Shown piece after piece: positions 1 to 10,076 of a DNA stretch of 64,000 nt. Within the stretch, counting starts at the first letter, position 1. The number at the start of each line of letters is the position of its first letter. The position numbers were made by a program, and so were the translations under genes. Below the pieces are notes generated by a model. The model had not been told where the DNA came from. It saw only the letters and a program-made list of their open reading frames with translations, and searched no databases. Source of the DNA: Rubrivivax sp. (GTDB taxonomy: Bacteria; Pseudomonadota; Gammaproteobacteria; Burkholderiales; Burkholderiaceae_C); the NCBI GenBank assembly GCA_024641945.1, contig JAHECD010000010.1:1-64000 (forward strand), in the 5' to 3' direction.

Positions 1-679
1 CGCGCAGCGCGACGGCGCCCGTCATCGCAGGGGCCAGCGCCGGGTCGACCGCCCGAGCGGCCGGCACCTCGGTGATCCCGCGTGCCAGTCGGTCGCCGCG
101 TTCGGCCTTGGTGCGGATATCCAGCCACAGGCCATGTCGTCGGACCCACCGCGCGGCGAGCCGGGGTACCGCCACGGCAGGTCCGTTGACAGATTCGAAT
201 TCGATCTCGCAGACCGCGAGACGGCGCCTGCCAGCGTGGATGCCCCCTTCGTCGAAGGCGACCTCGACGACGACACCACCCTCCATCCGTACGCGGCGGT
301 AGGTGCGCCGGATGTCGGTTCCGAAGGTCACGGTGAGTGCACCGGAGTCCGCGCCCAGCACTTGCCTCAATCTGTCACCGCCCGGTGTGCCGTCGTGGCG
401 TGCGATGTCAATGGCGGGCGGCGCGCTGGTGCGGCCCACCGCGACTTCATGTTCCACGCGCGCCATGAGCCCGTCGCCGCGGCCCTTCAGCGTCTGGACC
501 CATTGCTTGCCTTCCTTGCGAAGCCGCAACGCGAGGCCCGCCGCAGCCAGCTTTCGGTCTGGCGTGTCGAAGTAGTGCGCCTGGAGCCGCACGGTCGCGG
601 CGCGTGTCGTGGCGACGGCACGGCGTACGCCTTCGCGTGCCGCAACGGGAACCTGAAATTTCAGTTCGAGTTCGAGCAT
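1..679 (-). CDS. CYTH domain-containing protein (inorganic triphosphatase/adenylate cyclase-like), truncated at window start
   Basis: Own reverse-strand translation from ATG at 679: MLELELKFQVPVAAREGVRRAVATTRAATVRLQAHYFDTPDRKLAAAGLALRLRKEGKQWVQTLKG..., open to window edge; ELELKF and YFDTPDRKL..LRLR are CYTH signatures. Not in the supplied track because it runs off the edge. Confidence 0.88.
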   Translation of the reverse strand, partial: MLELELKFQVPVAAREGVRRAVATTRAATVRLQAHYFDTPDRKLAAAGLALRLRKEGKQWVQTLKGRGDGLMARVEHEVAVGRTSAPPAIDIARHDGTPGGDRLRQVLGADSGALTVTFGTDIRRTYRRVRMEGGVVVEVAFDEGGIHAGRRRLAVCEIEFESVNGPAVAVPRLAARWVRRHGLWLDIRTKAERGDRLARGITEVPAARAVDPALAPAMTGAVALR

Positions 680-962
680 CGTGACAGTCTGGGGCGACGC
701 GGCCCGATCGGCGCGAGACACGCGACGACTGTATCGATCACGGGTTGCCCGGGCCAGAGCCCTTGCATCGGCGCCGCGCGAACGCACCTCCCGCCCCGCT
801 GTGCGGGACGACGGCCTGACCGGTGAGCTCGGCAAGACGCCGGAAGACCAGCCGCCATGGCGTTGGAGGCGTGTTGTGTGCACGATACGGCCGACCGGCG
901 GGCGCCGCACGAACACACGCGTTGTGGTCGGGCTGGGGAGCAGGTGCCGGCTTCAGCCGCCG

Positions 963-1184
963 TCAGACACTTCTGGCGAACTGACCGAGCGTCAACTTCT
1001 CGAGCGAGTCCACGGACCGTTCGAAATCGCGCGATTCCAGCATGGAATTCGGCAGGAGTCCGGCGCTCACGGCATTCGCGTGCGCGATGCGCAGCGCGTC
1101 GAATGACCACGACCATCCCCACCCAGGGCAGGGAAGCGGCAAAGGGGCGCACCGTGCTGGCGCGCGCCACGCTGCGGCGTTCAT
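963..1184 (-). CDS. small hypothetical protein, directly downstream of the DUF3563 ORF
   Basis: ORF MNAAAWRAPAR...FDALRIAHANAVSAGLLPNSMLESRDFERSVDSLEKLTLGQFARSV; a longer version starts at TTG 1199, overlapping the upstream stop. No recognised domain. Confidence 0.3.
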   Translation of the reverse strand: MNAAAWRAPARCAPLPLPCPGWGWSWSFDALRIAHANAVSAGLLPNSMLESRDFERSVDSLEKLTLGQFARSV

Positions 1185-1195
1185 CGTACGGCTGA

Positions 1196-1378
1196 TCAAC
1201 GGCCTTCGTAGCCTTGAATCAAACCGGTGGACGGATACCGCCCGCGCGAATCGATCAAGCGCATGCGACGCTCGAGGTCAAAGATATCGACGGCGCCGGC
1301 CAAGTAGGCCTCGTCGCGTTCGTTCTGCGATTCCACAGTAGGCATCAATGCAGCAAGGAAGTTCAGCAAGTTCGTCAT
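1196..1378 (-). CDS. DUF3563 family small protein
   Basis: 60 aa MTNLLNFLAALMPTVESQNERDEAYLAGAVDIFDLERRMRLIDSRGR; DUF3563-like pattern (AYLA.a.DI.DLERR.R.ld). Confidence 0.75.
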   Translation of the reverse strand: MTNLLNFLAALMPTVESQNERDEAYLAGAVDIFDLERRMRLIDSRGRYPSTGLIQGYEGR

Positions 1379-1730
1379 GAGGTGTCGACAGCGGCTCGTG
1401 ACCGGTGTCGTTACTAGGGTTACTACTTATCGAATGATACGACCTAAGGGTTGACCCTAATTCGTTGAAGGTCGGCAAAAGTGTTGGTTTGTGCGCACTA
1501 AGTGAGCATTCGCTAGCAGCGAAACGACAAAATGTGACGCTGGAATCCCCGGCGGTCGCAAAGTCCATGGCGTGCAACGCGACGGTGCGGATGCCATGCA
1601 AAGCCGGTTGGATCTGCCCGCGCGCAGACGCATGCGTTCACCCAGGTGCCGGGCCCGACACCGCCCGCGCGGTTATCCGGCGCGGGGGGCCGGCAAGGGG
1701 GCCGGCCGCCTCGAGGTGCGCCGACGGGTA

Positions 1731-4064
1731 CTAGCGGTTCAGTTGCAACGCGCCCCAGATCCGCGCGGCCGTCAGCGGCATCTGGACCGACTGGGCCGCA
1801 TCGCGCGGAACACCGGCGGCGGCGAGCGCGTCGATCACGGCATTCACGACCGCGGGGGTCGCGCCGATCGTGCCCAGCTCGCCCACGCCCTTGGCGCCCA
1901 GCAGATTGGTGGTGCAGGGCACGGTGGTGTCGAACTTGGTCTTGAAGCCCCGAAAGACGTCGGCATGAGGCAGTGCATAGTCCATGAAACTGGCGGTGAG
2001 CAGCTGCCCGCTGTCGTCGTAGACGACGGCCTCGCTCAGGGCCTGGCCGATGCCTTGCACGGCGCCGCCCTCGACCTGGCCCTGCACGATCTGCGGGCTC
2101 ACCACACGGCCGATGTCGCTCACCGACGCATAGGCCACGATCTCGACCTCGCCCGTGGCGGGGTCGATCTCGACCTCGCAGACATGGCAAGCGTTGGGCC
2201 AGCTCGGGGCGCCCGCCGTGGCGTCGCCGGACACCACGATGCGTGACCCTTCCTGGCGCGCCGCCAGGTCGAACAGGCCGACCTTCATGTCGGTGCCGAC
2301 CACCTTGAATTCGCCGGCGACATATTCGATGTCCGCCGGCGCGGCTTCGAGCGCCTCGGAGGCGAGCGCCTTGGCGTGGTCGACGGTACGTTCGCTGGCC
2401 ACCTGGACGGCGGCGCCACCGGTGAAGAGCGAGCGGCTGCCGGCGCTGCCGAACCCGTTGGCCCGGTCGGTGTCGCCCTGCACGATGCGGATGCGGTCGA
2501 TCGGCACGCCAAAGACATCCACGGCCAACTGGGCATAACTGGTGGCGATGCCCTGGCCCATGGCCATGGTGGCCGATGCCAGCTCGATCACGCCCTCAGC
2601 GAGCACATTGACCGTGACCTTCTCGGTGAAGGCGTTGCCGCTGGTCCACTCCAGGAAAGTCGCGACGCTGCGTCCGCGCACGCGGCCGCGGGCCTGCGAC
2701 GCTTGGACGCGGGCTGCGTATCCCGACCAGTCGGCGAGCTCGAGCGCCTGGTCGAGCATCCGTTCGAACTGCCCCACGTCGTAGGTCTGGCCCATCGAAT
2801 TCTTGTAGGGCATCTGCGACGGGTGAATCAGGTTTCGACGGCGCAGTTCGGCCGGGTCGATGCCCATCTTCGCCGCGGCAGCGTCCATCAGGCGCTCGGT
2901 GAGGTAGATCGCCTCGGGCCGGCCGGCACCGCGGTAGGCGCCCACGGGCGTGCTGTTGGTCATCACCGCCTTGAGTTCCATGCTCACGGTCGGGATGTCA
3001 TACACGCTGGTCGTGACCCAGGGCCCGATGACGAGCGGGATCATGCAACCCACGGCCGTCGCGTACGCGCCGATGTTGGCGCTGGAGCGAACGCGCATCG
3101 CGAGCACCTTGCCGTCGGCATCGAGCGCCATCTCGGCATGGCTCGTGAGGTCGCGGCCGTGCGTCGACGAGGTGAACTCCTCGAGCCGCTGGGCGCACCA
3201 TTTCACGGGCCGCCCGAGCTGGCGCGCCGCGTGCGCCACCACCACGTCCTCCGGGTACACCCCGGTCTTCATGCCGAAGCCGCCGCCGACGTCGCCCACT
3301 CGCACGCGCACCTGTTCCGGCGCCAGGCCGGGCAATGCGGCCGCGATGCCGTCGCGCACGGCCGTCGGCATCTGGCTCGACAGCGTGACCACCAGACGGC
3401 CGGTGCCGGCCTCGGGCTCCGCCAGCACCACGCGCGGCTCCATCGCGCTGGGGGCGAGGCGCTGATTCACGAGGTCCAGGCTGACGATGTGAGCGGCGCG
3501 CGCGAACGCCGCGTCGGTAGCGGCGGCGTCGCCGGGCCGGGTCTGGGCCGCGATGTTGTCGGGTGCCGCAGGACACAGTGCCGCGGCGCCGGGCGCGGTG
3601 GCCGAGTGCACGTCGGTGACCGCGGGCAGATCCTCGTAGTCGACAAAGATGGCCTCGGCGCCGTTGACGGCCGCCTCGCGCGATTCGGCCACCACGGCTG
3701 CGACGGCCTCGCCGACGTACCGCGCGGTATCCACCGCCAACACGTGGCGCGCTGCCGTGGCGGCCGGGCTGCCGTCGGGCCGAAACAGGATCGGGGGCGG
3801 GCCGGCCATCGGCTTGACGCCCGCTGCAGCGAGTTCGGCACCCGAATAGGCGGCGAGCACGCCAGGCAGCGCCAGCGCGGCCGACGTGTCCACCGATTTG
3901 ATGCGCGCATGGGCGTACGGCGAGCGCAGGAACACCAGGTGCACCAGCCCGTCCCGGGTCAGGTCGTCGGTGAACTGGCCGCGCCCGGTGACGAGCGCGG
4001 GATCTTCGATGCGGCGAACCGTGTGGCCGCTGCCAAATCGAAGCTTTTCGTCAGGCGCGTTCAT
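1731..4064 (-). CDS. xanthine dehydrogenase/CoxL-like molybdopterin-binding subunit (form II type)
   Basis: Starts [35 protein letters not shown]; contains [10 protein letters not shown] and GEGGxxG-like motifs of the Mo hydroxylase large subunit. Confidence 0.92.
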   Translation of the reverse strand: MNAPDEKLRFGSGHTVRRIEDPALVTGRGQFTDDLTRDGLVHLVFLRSPYAHARIKSVDTSAALALPGVLAAYSGAELAAAGVKPMAGPPPILFRPDGSPAATAARHVLAVDTARYVGEAVAAVVAESREAAVNGAEAIFVDYEDLPAVTDVHSATAPGAAALCPAAPDNIAAQTRPGDAAATDAAFARAAHIVSLDLVNQRLAPSAMEPRVVLAEPEAGTGRLVVTLSSQMPTAVRDGIAAALPGLAPEQVRVRVGDVGGGFGMKTGVYPEDVVVAHAARQLGRPVKWCAQRLEEFTSSTHGRDLTSHAEMALDADGKVLAMRVRSSANIGAYATAVGCMIPLVIGPWVTTSVYDIPTVSMELKAVMTNSTPVGAYRGAGRPEAIYLTERLMDAAAAKMGIDPAELRRRNLIHPSQMPYKNSMGQTYDVGQFERMLDQALELADWSGYAARVQASQARGRVRGRSVATFLEWTSGNAFTEKVTVNVLAEGVIELASATMAMGQGIATSYAQLAVDVFGVPIDRIRIVQGDTDRANGFGSAGSRSLFTGGAAVQVASERTVDHAKALASEALEAAPADIEYVAGEFKVVGTDMKVGLFDLAARQEGSRIVVSGDATAGAPSWPNACHVCEVEIDPATGEVEIVAYASVSDIGRVVSPQIVQGQVEGGAVQGIGQALSEAVVYDDSGQLLTASFMDYALPHADVFRGFKTKFDTTVPCTTNLLGAKGVGELGTIGATPAVVNAVIDALAAAGVPRDAAQSVQMPLTAARIWGALQLNR

Positions 4065-4555
4065 GCCGAGGCTCCCTGATGCTGGCTGCCGGAGGCGATG
4101 GACTGCGCCGCCTGTTTGACCGCGGCAACGATGTTGACGTAGCCCGTGCAGCGGCAAAGGTTGCCCTCGAGCGCATGCACGATCTCGTCATCGCTGGGCG
4201 CCGGGTTGCGGGCCAGCAATCCGGCAGCCGACATCAGCATCCCGGGCGTGCAATATCCGCATTGCAGGCCATGGCAGGCCGAGAAGGCCTCTTGCAGCGG
4301 ATGCAGCCGTTCACCCTGTGCCAGGCCTTCCACGGTGGTGATTCGTGCGCCTTGCGCTTGAAGGGCCAGCAGGCTGCAGCTCTTGACGCTTCGCCCATCG
4401 AGCAGCACCGTGCAGGCGCCACATTGCGCGGTATCGCAGCCCACGTGCGTACCGGTCAGGCGCAGGTTTTCGCGCAGGACGTGCACCAGCAGGGTGTTGG
4501 GTGCGGCGTCGATCTCGACGGCACGCTCGTTCACGGTCAGTCGCAGGGTCGTCAT
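4061..4555 (-). CDS. (2Fe-2S)-binding small subunit of Mo hydroxylase
   Basis: [19 protein letters not shown]...CGYCTPGM...CRCTGY: both [2Fe-2S] motifs. Confidence 0.95.
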   Translation of the reverse strand: MTTLRLTVNERAVEIDAAPNTLLVHVLRENLRLTGTHVGCDTAQCGACTVLLDGRSVKSCSLLALQAQGARITTVEGLAQGERLHPLQEAFSACHGLQCGYCTPGMLMSAAGLLARNPAPSDDEIVHALEGNLCRCTGYVNIVAAVKQAAQSIASGSQHQGASA

Positions 4556-4615
4556 GGGGTCTCGCTGTCGGGTTCGTGGGTGCGGGTGAGCGCCTTCCGG
4601 CTTCGGCCTGCCATC

Positions 4616-6037
4616 CTAGCTGCCCAAGGGCAGCGCTGTGCGGCTGCGTCGCGGAAGCCCCCCGGCGGCGTCGCCGAGGTCCCAGAATAGGCCGGTCATC
4701 AGACCGAGTGCTTCGCGGGCCACCGGTGCAAGCAGGTGCTCGTCAGGCGCATGTTGCGAGCACGCTGCGTAACTGTGGGGCACCCATACCGTGGGCAGCC
4801 CCAGCGTGTCGGCGAATACGTCGTTCGGCAGCGAGCCGCCCAGGTTGGGCAGCAGGACCGGCGCGGCGCCCGCGGTTTTCTCCAGCGACGCCAGCGTGAA
4901 CCGGACCCACGGGTCGTCCGGGTCCAGGCGCGTTGCTGCCATCACGACGGGTTCGCTCACTTCGATATCGCCGAAACCGTGGCGGGCCAGATGCTCACGC
5001 ACGGCTGCGCGCAGGCGAGACACGTCGGTGCCGACGACGAACCTCATGTGAAGGTGGGCGCGGGCCATCGGAGGAATCGCATTGACAGGGTGGTCCGGAT
5101 TGCCGGTACGGTAGGCCAGCACGTCGAGCGTATTCCAGGCAAAGACACGCTCGGCCGGGGTCAGGCCCGGCTCGCCCCATTCGGGGTCGACCGCCGGGTC
5201 GCCGGGGTCGCCTCCGACGGCCAGGCCGGCAAGCGCGGCGCGCACGTTCTCCGGTATCGGCGGCGGGCGCAGGGCCTCCACGAGAATGCGCCCGCGCGAA
5301 TCCACCATGGAGGCCATGGCATGTGCCAGCACGATGCCGGGGTTGCGCAGCAACCCACCCCAGTTGCCCGAGTGGTGCGCGCCTTCGCGCAACGTGAGCG
5401 TGAGGTCGAAATTCGCCACGCCCCTCGAGCCTAGAAAGACCGTGGGACGGTCGCGCCGCAAGCGGGGGCCGTCGCTCGCAATCAGCACATCAGCGGCCAA
5501 CGCCTGCGCATGGCCTGCGCAGAAGGCCTGCAAACCGGGAGAACCGGTTTCCTCGCCCGTCTCGAAGAGCCACTTGACGTTGAACCCCAAGCGACCATTC
5601 CTGGCCGCCAGCACCTGCTGCAACGCCGCAAGGTTGATACTGTGTTGCCCCTTGTTGTCGGCCGTACCACGGCCGTAGATCCGCTCGCCTTCCACCGCCA
5701 GCGTCCACGGCCCGGCACCGCGTGTCCATGACCGGTCCTGGCCACGAACGACGTCGCCGTGGCCGTACATCAGCACGGTGGGCAATCCGTCGGCCTCGTG
5801 CCGCTTCGCGAGCAGGAGCGGGCCGCCAGATGCATCGGGGTTGGCGTGCACCGCCGCCGTGAACCCCATTGCGGTCAGCGTCGCCGTCAGCTCGTCCGCC
5901 AAGTAGGCATGGAGCGCCGGGCTGGAGTCTGGATCCTGGCTTTGAGTGCGGATGGCAACTCGCCGTGCCAGATCACGCAAGAAATCACCGTGGTCGAAAT
6001 AGCGGTGCGCGTCCGCGATGGCCGCGCTGCGGCTCAT
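4616..6037 (-). CDS. M20 family metallopeptidase
   Basis: YGHGDVV, GRGTADNKGQ, FETGEETGSPG are M20 metal-binding motifs; start MSRSAAIADAHRYF. Confidence 0.92.
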   Translation of the reverse strand: MSRSAAIADAHRYFDHGDFLRDLARRVAIRTQSQDPDSSPALHAYLADELTATLTAMGFTAAVHANPDASGGPLLLAKRHEADGLPTVLMYGHGDVVRGQDRSWTRGAGPWTLAVEGERIYGRGTADNKGQHSINLAALQQVLAARNGRLGFNVKWLFETGEETGSPGLQAFCAGHAQALAADVLIASDGPRLRRDRPTVFLGSRGVANFDLTLTLREGAHHSGNWGGLLRNPGIVLAHAMASMVDSRGRILVEALRPPPIPENVRAALAGLAVGGDPGDPAVDPEWGEPGLTPAERVFAWNTLDVLAYRTGNPDHPVNAIPPMARAHLHMRFVVGTDVSRLRAAVREHLARHGFGDIEVSEPVVMAATRLDPDDPWVRFTLASLEKTAGAAPVLLPNLGGSLPNDVFADTLGLPTVWVPHSYAACSQHAPDEHLLAPVAREALGLMTGLFWDLGDAAGGLPRRSRTALPLGS

Positions 6038-6336
6038 GACGACTTGGCCACCAGCGTGAAATGCTCGACGACCGGCGGGGCGGCGAAGAACGGCCCGACG
6101 ATGGCTCGCCATTCGGTGAACAACGGGCCCTGGCGGAAACCGACGGTGTGGTCCTCAAGCGTATCCCAGAAGATCATGAGGACGTAACGTTCCGGGCTCT
6201 CGACACCCCTGTTCACCTTGTAGCCCTTGAAACCCTTGGCGCGGCTTGCGACGGTCGTGGCGCCGTGCTGCACGGCGGCTTCGAAGGCGGCCTGTTGGCC
6301 GGGTGCGATTCGGATATCGGCGATTTCGAGGATCAC
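6034..6336 (-). CDS. antibiotic biosynthesis monooxygenase (ABM) domain protein
   Basis: 100 aa, GTG start, MILEIADIRIAPGQQAAFEAAV...VLMIFWDTLEDHTVGFRQGPLFTEWRAIVGPFF; dimeric alpha-beta barrel ABM pattern. Confidence 0.82.
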   Translation of the reverse strand: MILEIADIRIAPGQQAAFEAAVQHGATTVASRAKGFKGYKVNRGVESPERYVLMIFWDTLEDHTVGFRQGPLFTEWRAIVGPFFAAPPVVEHFTLVAKSS

Positions 6337-6458
6337 GGCGAAGGTCTCCAGGGCTGATCATGCGGGGGGTGTTGCCTAGGGATATCAAAGTGCGATCCCG
6401 GCGGGCCACAGTATGCGCCGCGCTCACCTGCGCGGAGCCAATCGAGGAGAGTCGACCC

Positions 6459-8216
6459 ATGAGCCTGATGCACCGCTACGAAGTCACCGACCGCAATGGC
6501 CAGCGTCATGTGGCCACCCTGGCCGATTGCCTGAACGTGCAACGCACGCCGGCGTGGCGCCAGCGTGTGCTGGACCGGACCTTCCATCGCGTCGACGCCA
6601 AGGAAGGTTCGATGCAGGTCGAGAAGTCCTTCGTGTACCTCGACCTGCCGCGTGGCCAGGCCTTCCTGGTCCACCCGCCTCGTGAGCGGTATCGCTACGT
6701 GGACTCTTCGGCCCAGCTTGATCGCATGCTGAAGGTGCTGCCCAAGGACATGATGGGTCGGGCCCACCAGTTGCGCGTGGTTTTCGGTGTCGACGAGCTT
6801 CGTGAAAAGCTCGTCGCCGCCGATGCGGGATTGGACGACCGGGCGATCGAATTGATGAAGGCCGCCGTGATGCACGACCACCCCGTGCTGCTCAGGCAGC
6901 CGCGCCTGCGGATGTCGCTCGACGAGGTGTCTGCGCAGGGCGCGCGTTTCCGCTGCGAATACGACCATTCGCCCAAGGCCTTCGACGTGACCTATGCGAC
7001 GCCGGAAATCTTCTGCGGCAATGAGCGGCCGCTGAAGGCGTGGTCGGGCACGATGAACCGTCACGACCTGTACAAGCTGCCGAAGAAGGGCGACCACTGG
7101 GTCAACTATCGACGGTGGGTCCCTAGCCAGGACGCGATGTCCGACCTGCACGCGGTGGCGCTGGCGTTGGCCAAGGGAAAGCCGCCGTCCGCATCGAGCG
7201 TGGCGTTCAAGACCATGTTGAATCGACTGCCGCGAGGCAGCTCGCTGTCGTCACAGGGCAAGGTCGACCTGCGCAAGCTGTTCCTCTGGGCGAAGAAGAA
7301 GAACCTGCAGAAGCTGGAGGACCAGTTGTTCGAGATTCGCTTCGATACGACGCTTGAGGACAGCTGGTATCGCAACGAGGACAAGAACGACATCGACACG
7401 CTGTGGCGGCTGCTGAAGAACCTGCCCGATTCACACGTGGAGGGCAACGCCAAGCTGGAGGAGATCAACCTCGGCCACGGCGGCGGCGGCTTCTACTCGC
7501 CATCGGCGATGGAGATCGAGATCGGCGCGTCGCTGCTGTCCCACAAGGAGAGCTTCGAGGACACCCTTCGGCACGAGGTCGGCCACGCGGTGCACGAGGC
7601 GAACGTGGAGCTGGTGGACGGCTGGTTGTGGAGCCGCTTCGGCTTTGCGATGTTTCCGCCCAACGCCCAGGGCATCGCCGACTGGACCGCGCAAATGGGC
7701 GCTGGCGCGGGCTACGCCAACCTGAATGCGACCGAGAAGGCGCAGGTTGCCGCCCTCATCCGCCAGGCCGTCGGGCCTGGCGAGCAATGGGGCCCGACCG
7801 TGACGCCCAACGCGCCCGCTGGCAGCCCGTGGCGTGCGGCAGATTTCGGGCCTCGACTGGCGTTCGAACTCACCGGGGACAGCTGGTACGAGAACAACAA
7901 GAACTGGTACCGCGCCAACGGCAAGGCGTTTGCGATCAACTTCTGGTACGGATGGCTGATGTGTGTCGACGCCTCGACGCTGGATCTCATCGACGACAAG
8001 ATGCCGGACACCTATGCGGCCATGAGTCCGGCCGAGTTCTTCGCCGAGATCTACGCGCTGTACTACGACATCGGCGATCCACAGCGCAAGAACTTGCCTG
8101 CGGACGTGATGTCGTGGATCAAGGTCAAGCTGGGAGCCGCTTCAGTGAGCAGGCCCGCAAAGCCGAAATCGGCGTCTTCGCGTACGTCGGTCCGGCGCCC
8201 CAGCAGGACCACATGA
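6459..8216 (+). CDS. large protein with zincin HEVGH motif, anthrax lethal factor-like metallopeptidase candidate
   Basis: 585 aa from ATG 6459; FEDTLRHEVGHAVHE followed about 145-150 aa later by SPAEFFAEIYALYYD (possible third Zn ligand Glu). Confidence 0.75.
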   Translation: MSLMHRYEVTDRNGQRHVATLADCLNVQRTPAWRQRVLDRTFHRVDAKEGSMQVEKSFVYLDLPRGQAFLVHPPRERYRYVDSSAQLDRMLKVLPKDMMGRAHQLRVVFGVDELREKLVAADAGLDDRAIELMKAAVMHDHPVLLRQPRLRMSLDEVSAQGARFRCEYDHSPKAFDVTYATPEIFCGNERPLKAWSGTMNRHDLYKLPKKGDHWVNYRRWVPSQDAMSDLHAVALALAKGKPPSASSVAFKTMLNRLPRGSSLSSQGKVDLRKLFLWAKKKNLQKLEDQLFEIRFDTTLEDSWYRNEDKNDIDTLWRLLKNLPDSHVEGNAKLEEINLGHGGGGFYSPSAMEIEIGASLLSHKESFEDTLRHEVGHAVHEANVELVDGWLWSRFGFAMFPPNAQGIADWTAQMGAGAGYANLNATEKAQVAALIRQAVGPGEQWGPTVTPNAPAGSPWRAADFGPRLAFELTGDSWYENNKNWYRANGKAFAINFWYGWLMCVDASTLDLIDDKMPDTYAAMSPAEFFAEIYALYYDIGDPQRKNLPADVMSWIKVKLGAASVSRPAKPKSASSRTSVRRPSRTT

Positions 8217-8237
8217 AGCCAAGTGGCAGGCGGTCGC

Positions 8238-8483
8238 TCAGCGACGCGCGGGGATTGGGCCACGACCAAGGTGGCGGAACGTGATGCGGCCCTTGGTCAG
8301 GTCGTAGGGCGACAGCTCGAGCGACACCGGGTCGCCGGCGAGGATGCGGATGTGGTGCTTGCGCATCTTTCCGGAGGTATAGGCCACCAGGATGTGGCCG
8401 TTGTCCAGCGTCACGCGGTAGCGCGAATCGGGCAGGACCTCGGTGACGAGGCCGTTCATCTCGATGAGTTCTTCCTTGGCCAT
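8238..8483 (-). CDS. infA: translation initiation factor IF-1
   Basis: 81 aa [81 protein letters not shown]. Confidence 0.96.
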   Translation of the reverse strand: MAKEELIEMNGLVTEVLPDSRYRVTLDNGHILVAYTSGKMRKHHIRILAGDPVSLELSPYDLTKGRITFRHLGRGPIPARR

Positions 8484-8886
8484 GGGCGGGTGCTCGCTTT
8501 CTGTTCGGTTCCGGCCCCTGGGCACGGCCCGCGCGGCGCGGGTCGGGCATGGAGCCTGTTTGTGCGGCCCTCCGGGGCAGCCGCATGCACGGGGTTCGGT
8601 CTCGCCGTCGCACCCGATGGCGACGGGCGCTTGCCTTGGGCGGCAGGGTCCGCGGTGGACCGACTGCGCTGGCAGGTTGTGGCGTGGAGAAAGGGCCGGA
8701 ACGTCGGGGTCGAGCCGGCCGATGCATGACCCTGCCAATCTGGCAGGGGCAAACGCCGAACCACCCATTGTATCTGCTGGGTGCCCAGCCTGCGCGCTGT
8801 GCCGTCCAGCATGGCAACGATGAGGCGTTGATTCATTCTGATCGGCACGGCCGGTGATCCCCACCGGCCCATTTCCGATTGCGCAG

Positions 8887-9927
8887 TCACTGGACTGCGA
8901 GCGTCACCCGGTTGCGTCCGGCCTGCTTGCTCGCGTAGAGCGCCTTGTCCGCTCGATCGAACCAGGCGTCCGCGGTCTCGTCTTGTCGACGCTCGGCCAC
9001 GCCGACCGATACCGTCACCTGCCCGATGGACTCCTGACTGTCCTTGCGCCGGATCCGGCTCCCGGCAATCGTGGTCCGGATCTTCTCGGCCACTTGCTGC
9101 GCGTTGACAAGCGTGAAGCCCGGCAGCAGCACTGCAAATTCTTCGCCGCCAACGCGTGCGGCCACCTGCTGCGCGCCGATGCAACTCTTGAGCGCTTGCG
9201 CAACCACCCGCAGGACGCTGTCACCGAAGAGGTGGCCCCAGGTGTCGTTGACCTTCTTGAAATGGTCGATGTCGGTGATCAGCAGGCTCGCATTTTCCGA
9301 CGCGCCTGCCAGCAACTTTGCGATGTGCTGGTCGAATGCGCGGCGGTTGGGCAAGCCCGTAAGCGCGTCGACATGGGCTTCGTTGTGCGCACGGTCCACC
9401 TCGTTTCGAAGGCGGTCGATCTCGTGCTGGCTGGATTCGAGACGCGTCTTCAGTTGCCCGACCGCGGCGCGCATGTCCATCGTTTGCGACAGCACGTCCT
9501 TCAGTGCATCGGCCTCGGGCATGCGCCCTTCTTCGACGCTGCTGGAAAGGCGCGTCAGTGAATCGCCAAAGCGGTCGGTCTGGGCGCCAGCCGCCCGCGC
9601 CGAGTCCGACATGTCGGACAAGACCTTGCGGAAGTCTTCTGCCACCTTCTGAGCCGCCTTTTCCTCGACATCGGCGATGTGATCCAGGTACAGACGGGTG
9701 GTGGTCGCATCGTCCAGCACCCCGTTCCCTGCCGTCAGTTGGGCGATGGATTCACTCAAGGCCCGATTGCGTCCCGACACATGCTCGTACCACACTGCAT
9801 AGCTGATCGGGTGGACCGCGGCCGCTTGGCGTGTCATCTGGGGCAGCGCGATACGAAGGATTTCCGCGCTACGGGTCGGACTGTCCGGGTATTTGTTGTT
9901 GGCCGATTTTTCGATGGGCGTGTCCAT
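8887..9927 (-). CDS. GGDEF domain diguanylate cyclase
   Basis: [13 protein letters not shown]...[14 protein letters not shown]...[14 protein letters not shown]. Confidence 0.95.
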   Translation of the reverse strand: MDTPIEKSANNKYPDSPTRSAEILRIALPQMTRQAAAVHPISYAVWYEHVSGRNRALSESIAQLTAGNGVLDDATTTRLYLDHIADVEEKAAQKVAEDFRKVLSDMSDSARAAGAQTDRFGDSLTRLSSSVEEGRMPEADALKDVLSQTMDMRAAVGQLKTRLESSQHEIDRLRNEVDRAHNEAHVDALTGLPNRRAFDQHIAKLLAGASENASLLITDIDHFKKVNDTWGHLFGDSVLRVVAQALKSCIGAQQVAARVGGEEFAVLLPGFTLVNAQQVAEKIRTTIAGSRIRRKDSQESIGQVTVSVGVAERRQDETADAWFDRADKALYASKQAGRNRVTLAVQ

Positions 9928-10076
9928 GGGGCTCCCAATTTGCCGGGTGGGGCCATCGGCGGGAGGGTTTGAAGCCCGCCGTCTCCCGGCGGCAGATCGC
10001 ATGTCCAACACTATGCCCTATCGACGTGGCCGCGAGAATACCGCGCGAGGCACGGAGGCGGCAAAGTTCCCGGTCT

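Noticed and set aside
134-826. Plus-strand ORF over the CYTH region
   Set aside because: Minus-strand translation gives a clear CYTH protein in the same interval.
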